64,000 bases of DNA from Paenibacillus barengoltzii NBRC 101215 (GTDB lineage: Bacteria; Bacillota; Bacilli; Paenibacillales; Paenibacillaceae), in NCBI RefSeq assembly GCF_004000745.1, contig NZ_BILV01000001.1:140571-204570 (forward strand), written 5' to 3'. The position numbers and the translations under genes were made by a program. Below the pieces are notes generated by a model. It was not told the origin of the DNA. It saw only the letters and a program-made list of their open reading frames with translations, and searched no databases. Every line of letters begins with the position of its first letter. Positions within the stretch are counted from its first letter, which is position 1. Shown in pieces: positions 50,159 through 59,656 of the stretch.

Positions 50159-51375
50159 CGGTCAATTCCCGCCAACCGTTCGGCAGCCAGCTCCATAATC
50201 TGCAGCGCCACTTCATCCTTGGTCATCTGCGGCACAGATCGAACTAAGCCGGATGCGTCGTAGATATTCACGATGTTCGTTTCAGTACCAAATCCCGCTC
50301 CCTGCACGGTCACATCGTTCGCAACCAGAAGATCGCAGTTTTTGCGTTTCAGCTTATCCATGGCATACTGCTCCACATTTTCTGTTTCAGCGGCAAAGCC
50401 GATCAGGAACTGCGTTGTTTTTTGTTTGCCTAGGGTCTCCAGGATATCGATGTTTTTTACGAGCTCCAGCACAAGCGAATCCCCGGTTTTTTTGATTTTC
50501 TGTTCAGCGGCTTCCTTCGGCCGGTAATCCGCTACGGCGGCGGCCTTAACAAGGATGTCGGTATCCGCCCATACGGCTTGTACCGCCTCGAACATATCCC
50601 GAGCAGACTGCACGCGGGTAACCGAAATGCCAACTGGAGGCTCTACCTGCGTATGCCCGGCGATCAACACGACCTCCGCACCGAGGCGCTGTGCTGCTTT
50701 GGCGATGGCGAAGCCCATTTTTCCCGAGGAATCGTTGGTAATATAGCGAACCGGGTCAATTCGTTCCACGGTCCCTCCCGCAGTGACGACAACTTTTTTG
50801 CCGGCCAAAGGTTTCTGCTCGATACGGGCTTCCCGTGCAAAATAATCCTTTACCACCCGGACGATCGACTCCGGCTCCTCCATCCGTCCTTTCCCGACAT
50901 AACCGCACGCCAGGAGGCCTTCGCCGGGCTCGATCATCATGACGCCGCGCGCCGTCAGCTCTGCCATATTCCGGACAACCGCCGGGTGCTCGTACATGTG
51001 CACGTTCATCGCCGGTGCCAGCATAATTGGCGCCTGGGTCGCCAGCAGCGTCGTCGAGAGCATCTCATCTGCGATCCCTGCTGCCATTTTGCCGATGATG
51101 TTCGCGGTGGCCGGAGCGACCAGCACCAGATCAGCCCAATCCGCCAAATTAATATGTGCGATGGAATCGGCGTGTTTTTCGTCAAAGGTATCGGTGTATA
51201 CGAAATTTTTCGATAACGCCTGCATCGTCAGCTCTGTGATAAATTTGGTCGCAGATTGGGTCATAATGACGCGAACCTCCGCGCCTTCCTTCACCAGCTT
51301 GCTGCACAAGGATGCCGCTTTGAACGCGGCGATACCGCCGGTCACGCCTAACAAAACCTTCTTACCGGTTAACAT
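50155..51375 (-). CDS. coaBC: Bifunctional phosphopantothenoylcysteine decarboxylase/phosphopantothenate-cysteine ligase
   Basis: A 406-residue fusion. The N-terminal CoaC flavoprotein part (1-185) has LGVTGGIAAFKAA, the PAMNVHMYEHP motif and Cys in LLACGYVGKGRM. The C-terminal CoaB part (about 190-406) has VVTAGGTVERIDPVRYITNDSSGKMG and LLVANDV. It carries out two steps of coenzyme A synthesis. GCGAGGG precedes ATG 51375. Coupled to priA by overlap and preceded by two terminator hairpins. Confidence 0.97.
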   Translation of the reverse strand: MLTGKKVLLGVTGGIAAFKAASLCSKLVKEGAEVRVIMTQSATKFITELTMQALSKNFVYTDTFDEKHADSIAHINLADWADLVLVAPATANIIGKMAAGIADEMLSTTLLATQAPIMLAPAMNVHMYEHPAVVRNMAELTARGVMMIEPGEGLLACGYVGKGRMEEPESIVRVVKDYFAREARIEQKPLAGKKVVVTAGGTVERIDPVRYITNDSSGKMGFAIAKAAQRLGAEVVLIAGHTQVEPPVGISVTRVQSARDMFEAVQAVWADTDILVKAAAVADYRPKEAAEQKIKKTGDSLVLELVKNIDILETLGKQKTTQFLIGFAAETENVEQYAMDKLKRKNCDLLVANDVTVQGAGFGTETNIVNIYDASGLVRSVPQMTKDEVALQIMELAAERLAGIDR

Positions 51376-51400
51376 CGCTATCCCTCGCTTTCCCCAAACG

Positions 51401-51452
51401 AAAAAAATAACAACCTCGCGGTTGTCGTAAAAAGAAGCCCGGAGGCCTTTCG
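51401..51452 (-). terminator. Two tandem terminators after rpoZ
   Basis: On the minus strand the first hairpin (51428-51452) is AAAGGCC-TCC-GGGCTTCTTTTT. The second (51401-51425) is ACAACC-GCGA-GGTTGT followed by TATTTTTTT. They separate gmk-rpoZ from coaBC-priA. Confidence 0.8.
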
Positions 51453-51483
51453 TATATGCTTTGTTCTCTGAATGAGTCTGGTG

Positions 51484-51708
51484 TTAGTCTTTGTTGATCT
51501 CTTCCGTCACTACGTCATCTTGTTTCAACTTAATGTAGTCCCCGTAGATCTCTTCGAGGGCAATGCCCACTTGCTTGTGCGACTTCGGTTGCTTCAGTTC
51601 GCTCTTCTCCCCTTCACGCAGCTGTCTCGCGCGCCGGGAAGCCGCTACAACCAAAGAATATTTGCTGCCGACTTTTCCAAGCATTTTGTCAATCGATGGA
51701 TACAGCAT
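51484..51708 (-). CDS. rpoZ: RNA polymerase omega subunit
   Basis: A 74-residue protein: MLYPSIDKMLGKVGSKYSLVVAASRRARQL is the omega signature that clamps beta-prime. ATG 51708 is used because homologs start MLYPSID and AGAGGTG lies upstream. It follows gmk by 50 bp, the usual gmk-rpoZ pair, and ends at a double terminator. Confidence 0.95.
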   Translation of the reverse strand: MLYPSIDKMLGKVGSKYSLVVAASRRARQLREGEKSELKQPKSHKQVGIALEEIYGDYIKLKQDDVVTEEINKD

Positions 51709-51758
51709 GTTCAAAAACACCTCTTCTTATTTGGACTCATCGCCATATGAAGCGTTAG

Positions 51759-52337
51759 CTAGCACGACTTGCGAATTCTGCAATGCTCCGCGATGATAAT
51801 GGATTGTATTCTCTGACAAGCTAAATCGATCTCGTCATTCACGACGGCGTAATCATAATTCTCCATCAGTCCGATCTCATGGGCTGCCACGCTCATACGA
51901 TGATCGATCGTCGCCTGGTTCTCCGTCCCCCGACCTTGAATCCGGCCTTTCAGTTCATCAAGCGATGGAGGAAGCAGGAACACGAACACGCCCTCAGGGA
52001 ATTTCTCTTTCACTTTGAGCGCTCCCTGAACCTCGATTTCCAAAATGATATCCTTCCCGCCAGCCAGCGTTTCCTCCACGAAATCGCGGGGAGTCCCGTA
52101 AAAATTGCCGACGTACTCCGCATACTCCAGAAGCTGATCATTCTCGATCATTTCCTGGAATTGCTCACGGGTTTTGAAGAAATAATTGACGCCGTTCTCT
52201 TCCCCAGCTCGGGGTTGCCGTGTGGTGGCCGAGACGGAATAAACCAGCTCCGGCATCCGCTTGCGCAGCTCAGTGCATACTGTTCCTTTGCCAACGCCAG
52301 ACGGTCCGGATAATACGATAAGTAACCCTTTAGACAT
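51759..52337 (-). CDS. gmk: Guanylate kinase
   Basis: A 192-residue kinase. P-loop is [15 protein letters not shown], the GMP-binding region is [19 protein letters not shown] with [12 protein letters not shown], and the lid contains [17 protein letters not shown]. It phosphorylates GMP to GDP. ATG 52337 has GGAGAGAG upstream and lies 13 bp after remA. Confidence 0.97.
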   Translation of the reverse strand: MSKGLLIVLSGPSGVGKGTVCTELRKRMPELVYSVSATTRQPRAGEENGVNYFFKTREQFQEMIENDQLLEYAEYVGNFYGTPRDFVEETLAGGKDIILEIEVQGALKVKEKFPEGVFVFLLPPSLDELKGRIQGRGTENQATIDHRMSVAAHEIGLMENYDYAVVNDEIDLACQRIQSIIIAEHCRIRKSC

Positions 52338-52350
52338 AGCTCTCTCCATT

Positions 52351-52611
52351 TTATTCGTCGTTGTCTTCTTCCTTGGTGGACAGACGATGAGCGACGGTCT
52401 CTGGCTGGACCGCCGATAATATCACATGATCGCTGTCCGTGATGATCACCGCGCGCGTACGCCGCCCGTATGTAGCATCGATCAGCATGTGGCGATCTCT
52501 CGCTTCTTGAATGATCCGCTTGATCGGCGCAGACTCGGGGCTGACGATCGATATGATCCGGTTGGCCGATACGATATTACCAAAGCCGATGTTAATAAGT
52601 TTAATTGCCAT
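52351..52611 (-). CDS. remA: RemA-family DNA-binding regulator of matrix genes
   Basis: An 86-residue protein starting [20 protein letters not shown], the RemA (YlzA) signature, with [29 protein letters not shown], which contributes to the ring-like DNA-binding surface. In B. subtilis RemA activates matrix and osmoprotection operons. GGGGGAAC lies upstream of ATG 52611. Its place between yicC and gmk is conserved. A link to the exopolysaccharide operon elsewhere in the window is possible but not shown. Confidence 0.95.
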   Translation of the reverse strand: MAIKLINIGFGNIVSANRIISIVSPESAPIKRIIQEARDRHMLIDATYGRRTRAVIITDSDHVILSAVQPETVAHRLSTKEEDNDE

Positions 52612-52664
52612 GTTCAGGTAGTTCCCCCTAATTTGCTTCACTCACCCGGCGCCGGGTAGATGGC

Positions 52665-53552
52665 TTACTCGAGATTCGCCGCCTGCTCGCGGATCTTCTC
52701 TAACTCAGCCTTCATCTCGACAACCAGGTTGACTAGAGCCAAATGATTGGCTTTAGATCCAATCGTATTGGTTTCCCGGTTCATTTCCTGTATGAGAAAA
52801 TCCAGCTTGCGCCCTACCGGTTCATAAGCTTGAAGCAGACTGCGGCACTGTTCGAAGTGACTCTTCAGCCGAATCAGTTCCTCGTCGATGTTCGACCGGT
52901 CCGCAAACACGGCCACTTCCATCGCAAATCGCTGCTCGTCGTAGTTCCCGTCCAGCAGTTCGGTTAGCCGATTCTTCAGACGGGTTCGGTACTCTTTCAC
53001 AACTTCCGGAGCTAACCGAACCAGTTCGCCATGGATCGCTTCCAGCCGCTGCAGTCGCGCACCCAAATCGGCGGCCAAATGCTTCCCTTCCCGTTCCCGC
53101 ATGCCCAAAAGCCCAATCAGCGCTTCCTCCAAGCCTTCGGTCAGCACCTGTTCCCATCCGGGATCAGCACTGCCGGCCGGAGCCGCTTCCTCGGGCGTCG
53201 TCAAGACATCCGGCAGAGATAGCAAATCTTTGGCGCTTAGCTTCGCGTCAACACCGTAGTGCTTGGCGAGCTCACCCGCTGCCTTCAGGTATGCTTCGAC
53301 GACCGGACGGTTTAATACGTAAGGAAGGGTGCCGGATTCATCGCGTTCTTTACTGATGTATACATCAATGCGTCCCCGTTTGATATGGCGCTGAACCAGA
53401 CGCCTTAGTCCGTCTTCGTAGCACGTCCATTCCCGCGGCATCCGCAGAACAACCTCAGCATACCGATGGTTGACGGACTTGATTTCAAATTGGACGACGT
53501 AACCGCCATATGATCTGACGGCCCCACCGTACCCAGTCATACTGTGCGACAT
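52665..53552 (-). CDS. YicC-family endoribonuclease (YloC)
   Basis: A 295-residue protein of the YicC/YloC family: SMTGYGGAV at the start, KSVNHRYAEVVLRMPREW, and the C-terminal DUF1732 part DEELIRLKSHFEQCRSLL and GRKLDFLIQEMNRETNTIGSKA. Members are metal-dependent endoribonucleases; I give no firm symbol. Three start codons lie close together; ATG 53552 matches homolog starts. No strong ribosome site is seen. It heads the yicC-remA-gmk-rpoZ run. Confidence 0.93.
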   Translation of the reverse strand: MSHSMTGYGGAVRSYGGYVVQFEIKSVNHRYAEVVLRMPREWTCYEDGLRRLVQRHIKRGRIDVYISKERDESGTLPYVLNRPVVEAYLKAAGELAKHYGVDAKLSAKDLLSLPDVLTTPEEAAPAGSADPGWEQVLTEGLEEALIGLLGMREREGKHLAADLGARLQRLEAIHGELVRLAPEVVKEYRTRLKNRLTELLDGNYDEQRFAMEVAVFADRSNIDEELIRLKSHFEQCRSLLQAYEPVGRKLDFLIQEMNRETNTIGSKANHLALVNLVVEMKAELEKIREQAANLE

Positions 53553-53584
53553 AGGCATCACATCCGTTACCCTATTGTAATTGA

Positions 53585-55510
53585 TTATGACAACCGAGAC
53601 AAGTGGGCCGAGTCCCGTTTGGACTTCTCGCGAATATAATTCGTTAATGCGACATTCATTTCGTAGAACATAAACGGCGTCATGAGATAAATTCCGTTAA
53701 AATGCTCCATCGCCGTATCGAGCAGCTCTTTGGCGATCTCAACGCCCATCGCCCGTCCCTCTTCACCTTGCAGGCCCTCCATCCGCTTGCGAACTTCATC
53801 CGACAGCTGGATTCCAGGCACCTCATTATGCAAGTATTCAGCGTTCTTGCCACTGGCCAGCGGCATAATGCCGATGAAGATCGGCACGTCCAAATGCGCC
53901 GTTGCCTGCTTGATCGCCACGATCAGCTCCGGATCGTATACCGGCTGAGTCATGATGTAATCCGCGCCGGAGGCGATCTTCTTCTCCAGCCGCTCCACCG
54001 CTTTGTGCAAATGCTTTACATTCGGATTAAACGCGGCGCCTACGACGAATTTGGCTTTTTGCTTTAACGGCTTCCCGGAAAAAGAAATCCCTTCATTCAA
54101 CTGCTTGATCATCCGAATGATCTCAAATGACGTCAAGTCGTACACTGAGCTCGCTCCCGGCAAATCGCCAAAGCGGGCAGGGTCGCCCGTCACCGCGAGC
54201 ACGTGGTCGATGCCCAGCGCATCGAATCCCATCATATGCGACTGCGTACCGATGAGATTGCGGTCCCGGCAGGCGATGTGCACCAGCGGTCTTACGCCAA
54301 GCTGAGACTGGACGAGATGTCCAAGCGCCATGTTGCTCATCCGCGTCACCGCCAGCGAGTTATCCGCCAGCGTAAGCGCATCGATGCCCGCTTCTTTCAG
54401 TGCAGCTGCGCCCTCCATAAATTTCCCGATATCCAGGTCGCGCGGCGGATCCAACTCAACGATAACGGTATGCCGTTCTTTCACGAGCTCGGTCAAGCTC
54501 GGAAGCTTGTGGTTCTCCCCACCGCCGGGTACAGTCCCCTTGTCGCTGGAGGCGACAGATACGGCATTCGACTGCTCGTTGATTGATAGGCTAGCAGACA
54601 GATGCGGCTTAGGCAGCTTCTGTTCCTTCGCCAGCGGCTGAGCAGCGTACCCTTCCAAGGCTTTGGCCATCGCGGCAATATGCTCCGGTGTCGTACCGCA
54701 GCAGCCTCCAATCAATCTCGCCCCTAAATCGGCGAAAGCACGGGCACACTTTCCAAAATAATCCGGAGTCGCTCCATATACATATTCTCCATCGATATAG
54801 TCCGCCAAACCTGCATTGGGGAAAACGGACATCGGCACGTTGAGCGGCCCCTCCACGTCATCCATCACACCCATGATTCCTTTTGGACCGGAATGGCAGT
54901 TGAAGCCAACCACGTCCGCCCCTTCCTCAACCACCGCTCCAAACGCATCTGGAATCGTAAATCCGTCCAGCGTGCGTCCGATTTGATCGACGGCGAACTG
55001 GCAAATCACCGGAACATCCGTCAGCTTGCGAGCTTGTCCCAAAGCGATTCGCATTTCTCCAAGGTCGTAAAACGTCTCGAACAGCAGCGCATCCACCCCT
55101 TCGCTCAGCAAAGCAGCAATTTGCTGCTCAAAATATTTGCCAAGCTCTTGGTCGGTGACGTTCGCCCGCTTGCCGCCGCGGATGGAACCAACCGCTCCTG
55201 CAACATACGCACGTTCGCCCGCGGCTTGCTTCGCGATCCGTACTGCAGCCCGGTTGATATCCTCCACCTTGGCCTCCAGTCCGAATTTAGACAATTTATA
55301 GTAATTTGCCGAAAACGTATTGGTTTCCAACAGCCTTGCCCCAGCATCGAGATAGCGGCGATGGATGTCGCCGATCACGTCGGGGCGCAGCAAATTAAAT
55401 TCTTCATAAGAAATGCCGACCGGAAAACCCAATTGGTACAAATACGTCCCCATGGCCCCGTCGCCGACAATAACTTCGCGCTCCAAAGTCGCACGCAAAT
55501 CCGGTTTCAT
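53585..55510 (-). CDS. Homocysteine S-methyltransferase / methylenetetrahydrofolate reductase fusion
   Basis: A 641-residue fusion like B. subtilis YitJ. The N-terminal part (1-300) is a zinc homocysteine methyltransferase: VGDGAMGTYLYQLG, Cys in VGFNCHSGP and the pair in GGCCGTTPEHI. The C-terminal part (about 345-625) is an FAD MTHFR TIM barrel: VIVELDPPRD, LAVTGDPARFGDLPG and YIMTQPVYDPE. It makes methyl-folate and transfers methyl groups to homocysteine. No S-box riboswitch is visible in the 230 bp upstream, unlike yitJ. The usual ribosome site is weak (GGGGGCAGAAGC). Confidence 0.93.
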   Translation of the reverse strand: MKPDLRATLEREVIVGDGAMGTYLYQLGFPVGISYEEFNLLRPDVIGDIHRRYLDAGARLLETNTFSANYYKLSKFGLEAKVEDINRAAVRIAKQAAGERAYVAGAVGSIRGGKRANVTDQELGKYFEQQIAALLSEGVDALLFETFYDLGEMRIALGQARKLTDVPVICQFAVDQIGRTLDGFTIPDAFGAVVEEGADVVGFNCHSGPKGIMGVMDDVEGPLNVPMSVFPNAGLADYIDGEYVYGATPDYFGKCARAFADLGARLIGGCCGTTPEHIAAMAKALEGYAAQPLAKEQKLPKPHLSASLSINEQSNAVSVASSDKGTVPGGGENHKLPSLTELVKERHTVIVELDPPRDLDIGKFMEGAAALKEAGIDALTLADNSLAVTRMSNMALGHLVQSQLGVRPLVHIACRDRNLIGTQSHMMGFDALGIDHVLAVTGDPARFGDLPGASSVYDLTSFEIIRMIKQLNEGISFSGKPLKQKAKFVVGAAFNPNVKHLHKAVERLEKKIASGADYIMTQPVYDPELIVAIKQATAHLDVPIFIGIMPLASGKNAEYLHNEVPGIQLSDEVRKRMEGLQGEEGRAMGVEIAKELLDTAMEHFNGIYLMTPFMFYEMNVALTNYIREKSKRDSAHLSRLS

Positions 55511-55644
55511 GCTTCTGCCCCCTGACTGCCGTGAAGTTAACTCGCATTATGAATCAATCCCGGCGCAAACTATTATCATATTAATTTATCATAAATCGTT
55601 CTGATTGATAAGGTATCGCCGGTGAAGATCGCTGGTAGTTACCG

Positions 55645-55679
55645 TAAAAAAAGCCGGACTCCCGATCAGGGAACCCGGC
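55645..55679 (-). terminator. Terminator after dapF
   Basis: On the minus strand GCCGGG(T)TCCC-TGATC-GGGA(G)TCCGGC is followed by seven T, 64 bp past the dapF stop. Confidence 0.92.
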
Positions 55680-55743
55680 GATTGTTCATCATCCTCTCGG
55701 ATGAACGTTATGCTTCGATTATTTCGACCACGTAAACTCCGAC

Positions 55744-56580
55744 TTAAACTTCGACGTTACCTTTGTATACCGCTTCGGCTGGCCCCGTCATATAGACATG
55801 ATTGTCGCGTTCATCCCATTCGATGAACAAGTCTCCGCCCTTGAGTCCTATCCAGGCGGCGCGATCCGTCAATCCGTTTAGGACGGAGGACACCAGCGTA
55901 GCGCAAGCGCCCGTACCGCAAGCCAGCGTTGGGCCTGCCCCGCGTTCCCATACGCGCATCTCCACCCGCTCACGATTCGTCACCGTGGCGAATTCTACGT
56001 TGATCTTGCGCGGGAAGTATGGATGTACCTCCAGCTTCGGTCCCCACGTGGTCACTTCGAAATTCGGCGCATCATCCACATAGATGACGCAATGTGGATT
56101 GCCCATCGAGACGGCCGTAAACTTAAATTCTTGACCGTCCGTCTCAATCGGCTGGCTTACTATCGGATTTTGATTCAGCGTCGTTGGAATTGTCAGGCCG
56201 TCCAGGATCGGTTCGCCCATGTCGACCCGCACCGTCTTGACCACACCGTCTTCGACCTGCAAGGTCACTTGCTGAACGCCTGCTCCCAACGTTTCAATCG
56301 TTACGCTGTCTTTATCCACCAGACGGTTGTCATAGACGTATTTGGCTACGCAGCGAATCGCGTTGCCGCATTGTTCTGCTTCCGTACCGTCCGAGTTAAT
56401 AATCCGCATTTTAAAATCCGCTTTGTCCGACGGGAGAATAAATACCAATCCGTCCCCGCCAACGCCAAAATATCGGTCACACCACCGGATCGCCAGTTCG
56501 GATACGTTATCCGGCAGCTGTTGTTCACCATAAAATACGAGAAAATCGTTACCTAGTCCATGCATTTTTGTAAATTCCAT
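55744..56580 (-). CDS. dapF: Diaminopimelate epimerase
   Basis: A 278-residue enzyme with two related halves. The catalytic cysteines are in EAEQCGNAIRCVAKY and LACGTGACATLVSS, and MEFTKMHGLGNDFLVF is the family start. It converts LL- to meso-diaminopimelate for lysine and peptidoglycan. GGAGTGGGG precedes ATG 56580. It is absent from this place in B. subtilis. Monocistronic: a terminator follows, and 72 bp separate it from the upstream ATPase gene. Confidence 0.97.
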   Translation of the reverse strand: MEFTKMHGLGNDFLVFYGEQQLPDNVSELAIRWCDRYFGVGGDGLVFILPSDKADFKMRIINSDGTEAEQCGNAIRCVAKYVYDNRLVDKDSVTIETLGAGVQQVTLQVEDGVVKTVRVDMGEPILDGLTIPTTLNQNPIVSQPIETDGQEFKFTAVSMGNPHCVIYVDDAPNFEVTTWGPKLEVHPYFPRKINVEFATVTNRERVEMRVWERGAGPTLACGTGACATLVSSVLNGLTDRAAWIGLKGGDLFIEWDERDNHVYMTGPAEAVYKGNVEV

Positions 56581-56652
56581 GCTAACCCCACTCCTGCATC
56601 GTTGGATGATAGGGTTAGTCTACGCCTTTGCCCGGTAGAAAAGCTATTGATT

Positions 56653-59457
56653 TTATGCACGAATGTTTGTACTTTTCGCGGTAACAAAGGGACGCGGTCC
56701 ACTGCTGCGCCGTTTCCGATTGCCTGACCAGACGCTGCCCGCGCCCATTAGGAAGGTCGGAATGCCTGCGGCCACCAGCGTGATTGCCCACTCCCGCGTG
56801 CCAAGCGGTACCGTTTTGAAGATCGGCTGAAGCGGTTCAATGTACATGACGCCAAGCAGCAGCACAATCGACGACAGGACGGCGGCCACTAAATATTTAT
56901 TTTGCAAAATGTTACGATGGAAAATCGACCGCGAGCTGCGGCAATCAAACACATGGATCAGCTGCGCCATAACCAGCGTCGCGAAGGCGACGGATTGCGC
57001 TTTGACCAGTTGGGCCGGATCCGACGGCGCATGGCGCAGCGTCAGCCAGAACGCCCCCAGCGTACATACGCCGATCAGCACGCCGCGGCTGATGATCTTC
57101 CACCCTAACCGACGGGCAAAAATATTTTCGTTCTTGCCGCGCGGCTTGTGTTCCATCAAGTCTTTTTCCGGTTGATCGACACCGAGTGCCATCGCTGGCA
57201 AACCGTCGGTCACCAGGTTCACCCACAAAATCTGGATCGGCAGCAGCGGCAGCGGCAAGCCTGCCAGCATGGCGAAGAACATTGTCAGAATTTCGCCGAC
57301 ATTGGAGGCCAGCAAATAACGAATAAACTTGCGAATGTTCTCGTAAATGCTGCGTCCTTCCTCAATTGCAGCGACAATCGACGTGAAATTGTCATCACTG
57401 AGGATGAGCGAGGACGCTTCTTTGGAGACGTCGGTGCCGGTCATGCCCATGGCGATGCCGATATCAGCGGCTTTGATGGCCGGCGCATCGTTTACGCCAT
57501 CGCCGGTCATCGCCACCACATGCCCGTTCCGCTGCAGCGCCTTCACGATCCGCAGCTTATGCTCCGGCGACACCCGGGAGTAGACGTAGGTGTGCTCTAC
57601 CTGCTTCTCCAGCTCCTCGTCGCTCAGCATCTCCAGCTGCTGGCCTGACATCGAGGTGCCGCCCCGCGGCAAAATACCCAGATCGGCGGCGATCGCTTCG
57701 GCGGTCAGCCCATGGTCGCCGGTGATCATCACCGTCTTGATACCTGCCCGGCGGCAGACGGTAATCGCGTCCCGCACTTCGCGGCGCGGCGGATCGATCA
57801 TGCCGGTGAGGCCTACGAAGATCAGTTGGGATTCCACTTGATCTTCATGCTCCGCCCCCTCGGTTGGCTTCAAATCGCGGTAGGCCAGCCCAAGCACCCG
57901 AAGGGCACTGCGGGCCATTTGTTCGTTGGCTGCTTGCACTTTTTGCCGGAACGTGCCGGTGAAAGGCACCACTTTGCCATCCCACAGGATATAAGAGCAG
58001 CGTTCAAGCAACATATCCGGTGCCCCTTTGACAAGCGCCATTTTGCCGCCTTGATGGGAGACGATGACGGACATCCGTTTCCGCTTGGAATCAAAAGGAA
58101 ACTCCTGATCGCGGACATACATTCCGCTCAAGGTTCCCGGCGTCATTCCCATTTTGGACGCCAGCGTTACCAACGCTCCCTCGGTTGGATCGCCCTTCAG
58201 CTTCCAGACCGAACCACCTGCAGCGGCTTCCTCCTTCGTCTTGCGGCGGCCGCGCTTCTCCGGATCGTCCTCATAGATCACCGCATTGCTGCACAGCGCG
58301 CTGATCTGCAACAAGCGGCGCAAGCTTTGATCATTGCGCATATCGACAGGCTTGCCTTGGTCCAGAATATTGCCAACCGGCTCATAGCCTTCGCCCGTCA
58401 CTTCCAGCGACCGGCCTTCCAGCCACACCCGGGTTACGGTCATTGTGTTTTGAGTCAGCGTGCCGGTCTTGTCCGAACAGATGACCGTAGCGCAGCCCAG
58501 TGTTTCCACCGACGGCAGCTTGCGAACGATCGCCTTGCGTTTGATCATACGCTGCACGCCTAGTGCCAACGCGATCGTCACGATGGCTGGCAGACCTTCC
58601 GGGATCGCAGCCACGGCGAGACTCACTCCGGCGAAGAACATGCTGGCTGCCGGCTGTCCCTGCAGAATCCCCAGCAGCACCACAACGACGGTCAAACCGA
58701 GCGCCACATAAATCAAAATTTTGCCGAGCTGCTCCAGACGCCGTTGCAGCGGGGTTTCTTGGACTTCGGTATTTTGGATTAAATCGGCGATTTTCCCCAT
58801 CTCGGTGTCCATGCCCGTGCGGATCACGATCCCCCGGCCCGTCCCGCGGGTAATCATCGTGCCCATGAAGCCGATGTTCTTCTGATCGCCCAGCGGGACG
58901 TCGCTTTCACTAAGCACCCCCGCATGTTTGCCCACCGGATGCGATTCGCCAGTCAATGCAGATTCTTCCACGTCCAAGCTGTTCGTAGATAACCACCGGA
59001 TATCAGCCGGAATCCGGTCCCCGCTTTCCAGCAGGACAATATCCCCTGGAACAAGCTCTCTGGCAGGAATATGCTTGACGACGCCTTGGCGCAGCACATT
59101 GGCATGGGGCGCGGACAGTTCTTTTAATGCCCGCAGGGAACGCTCCGCACGGAATTCTTGGATAAATCCAAGCACCCCGTTCAGAATGATGATGGCGATG
59201 ATGGTGACGGCATCCAGATACTCGCCGAGAAAACCGGATATCAGCGTGGCACCCATCAGTACCAGCATCATAAAATCCTTGAACTGGTTCAGGAACAGCA
59301 GAATCGGAGAGATGCGCTCTCCTTCCTTCAGTTCGTTCCAGCCAAATTCCTCGCGTCTCTTCTGCGCTTCTTCATCGGTCAGGCCCTGTTCACGCGTGAC
59401 GCCGAAGTGTTGCAAAAGCGCATCACTGCTCCACTGGTGCCAGTTTTTTTGTTCCAT
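56653..59457 (-). CDS. Calcium-type P-type ATPase (YloB-like)
   Basis: A 934-residue P2A ATPase. Cation_ATPase_N ([20 protein letters not shown]) comes first, then the actuator TGES in [13 protein letters not shown]4 [20 protein letters not shown] with the PEGLP ion site, phosphorylation Asp in [15 protein letters not shown], hinge [18 protein letters not shown], and six C-terminal helices. It matches SERCA-like YloB of spores, exporting Ca2+ with ATP. AAGGAGGATGGAACA spans the start region. It is divergent from rqcH across about 200 bp. Confidence 0.94.
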   Translation of the reverse strand: MEQKNWHQWSSDALLQHFGVTREQGLTDEEAQKRREEFGWNELKEGERISPILLFLNQFKDFMMLVLMGATLISGFLGEYLDAVTIIAIIILNGVLGFIQEFRAERSLRALKELSAPHANVLRQGVVKHIPARELVPGDIVLLESGDRIPADIRWLSTNSLDVEESALTGESHPVGKHAGVLSESDVPLGDQKNIGFMGTMITRGTGRGIVIRTGMDTEMGKIADLIQNTEVQETPLQRRLEQLGKILIYVALGLTVVVVLLGILQGQPAASMFFAGVSLAVAAIPEGLPAIVTIALALGVQRMIKRKAIVRKLPSVETLGCATVICSDKTGTLTQNTMTVTRVWLEGRSLEVTGEGYEPVGNILDQGKPVDMRNDQSLRRLLQISALCSNAVIYEDDPEKRGRRKTKEEAAAGGSVWKLKGDPTEGALVTLASKMGMTPGTLSGMYVRDQEFPFDSKRKRMSVIVSHQGGKMALVKGAPDMLLERCSYILWDGKVVPFTGTFRQKVQAANEQMARSALRVLGLAYRDLKPTEGAEHEDQVESQLIFVGLTGMIDPPRREVRDAITVCRRAGIKTVMITGDHGLTAEAIAADLGILPRGGTSMSGQQLEMLSDEELEKQVEHTYVYSRVSPEHKLRIVKALQRNGHVVAMTGDGVNDAPAIKAADIGIAMGMTGTDVSKEASSLILSDDNFTSIVAAIEEGRSIYENIRKFIRYLLASNVGEILTMFFAMLAGLPLPLLPIQILWVNLVTDGLPAMALGVDQPEKDLMEHKPRGKNENIFARRLGWKIISRGVLIGVCTLGAFWLTLRHAPSDPAQLVKAQSVAFATLVMAQLIHVFDCRSSRSIFHRNILQNKYLVAAVLSSIVLLLGVMYIEPLQPIFKTVPLGTREWAITLVAAGIPTFLMGAGSVWSGNRKRRSSGPRPFVTAKSTNIRA

Positions 59458-59656
59458 CCTCCTTAATTCCCCTTCCGTTTATTATGCAGTATCGGCGTGA
59501 AGGCTTTTCCACCTAGGGTAAATGTATTCCAGCCAGTCCCAAATTATCACAGGGGAGCCCTTAAGTTTTTGCCCGAAGTATGGCATCATAGAAGGGGGCT
59601 TTCTCGTGAAGCCGCCGTTTTTATACCACAGTTTCAGAACAGGAGATTATCATAAA

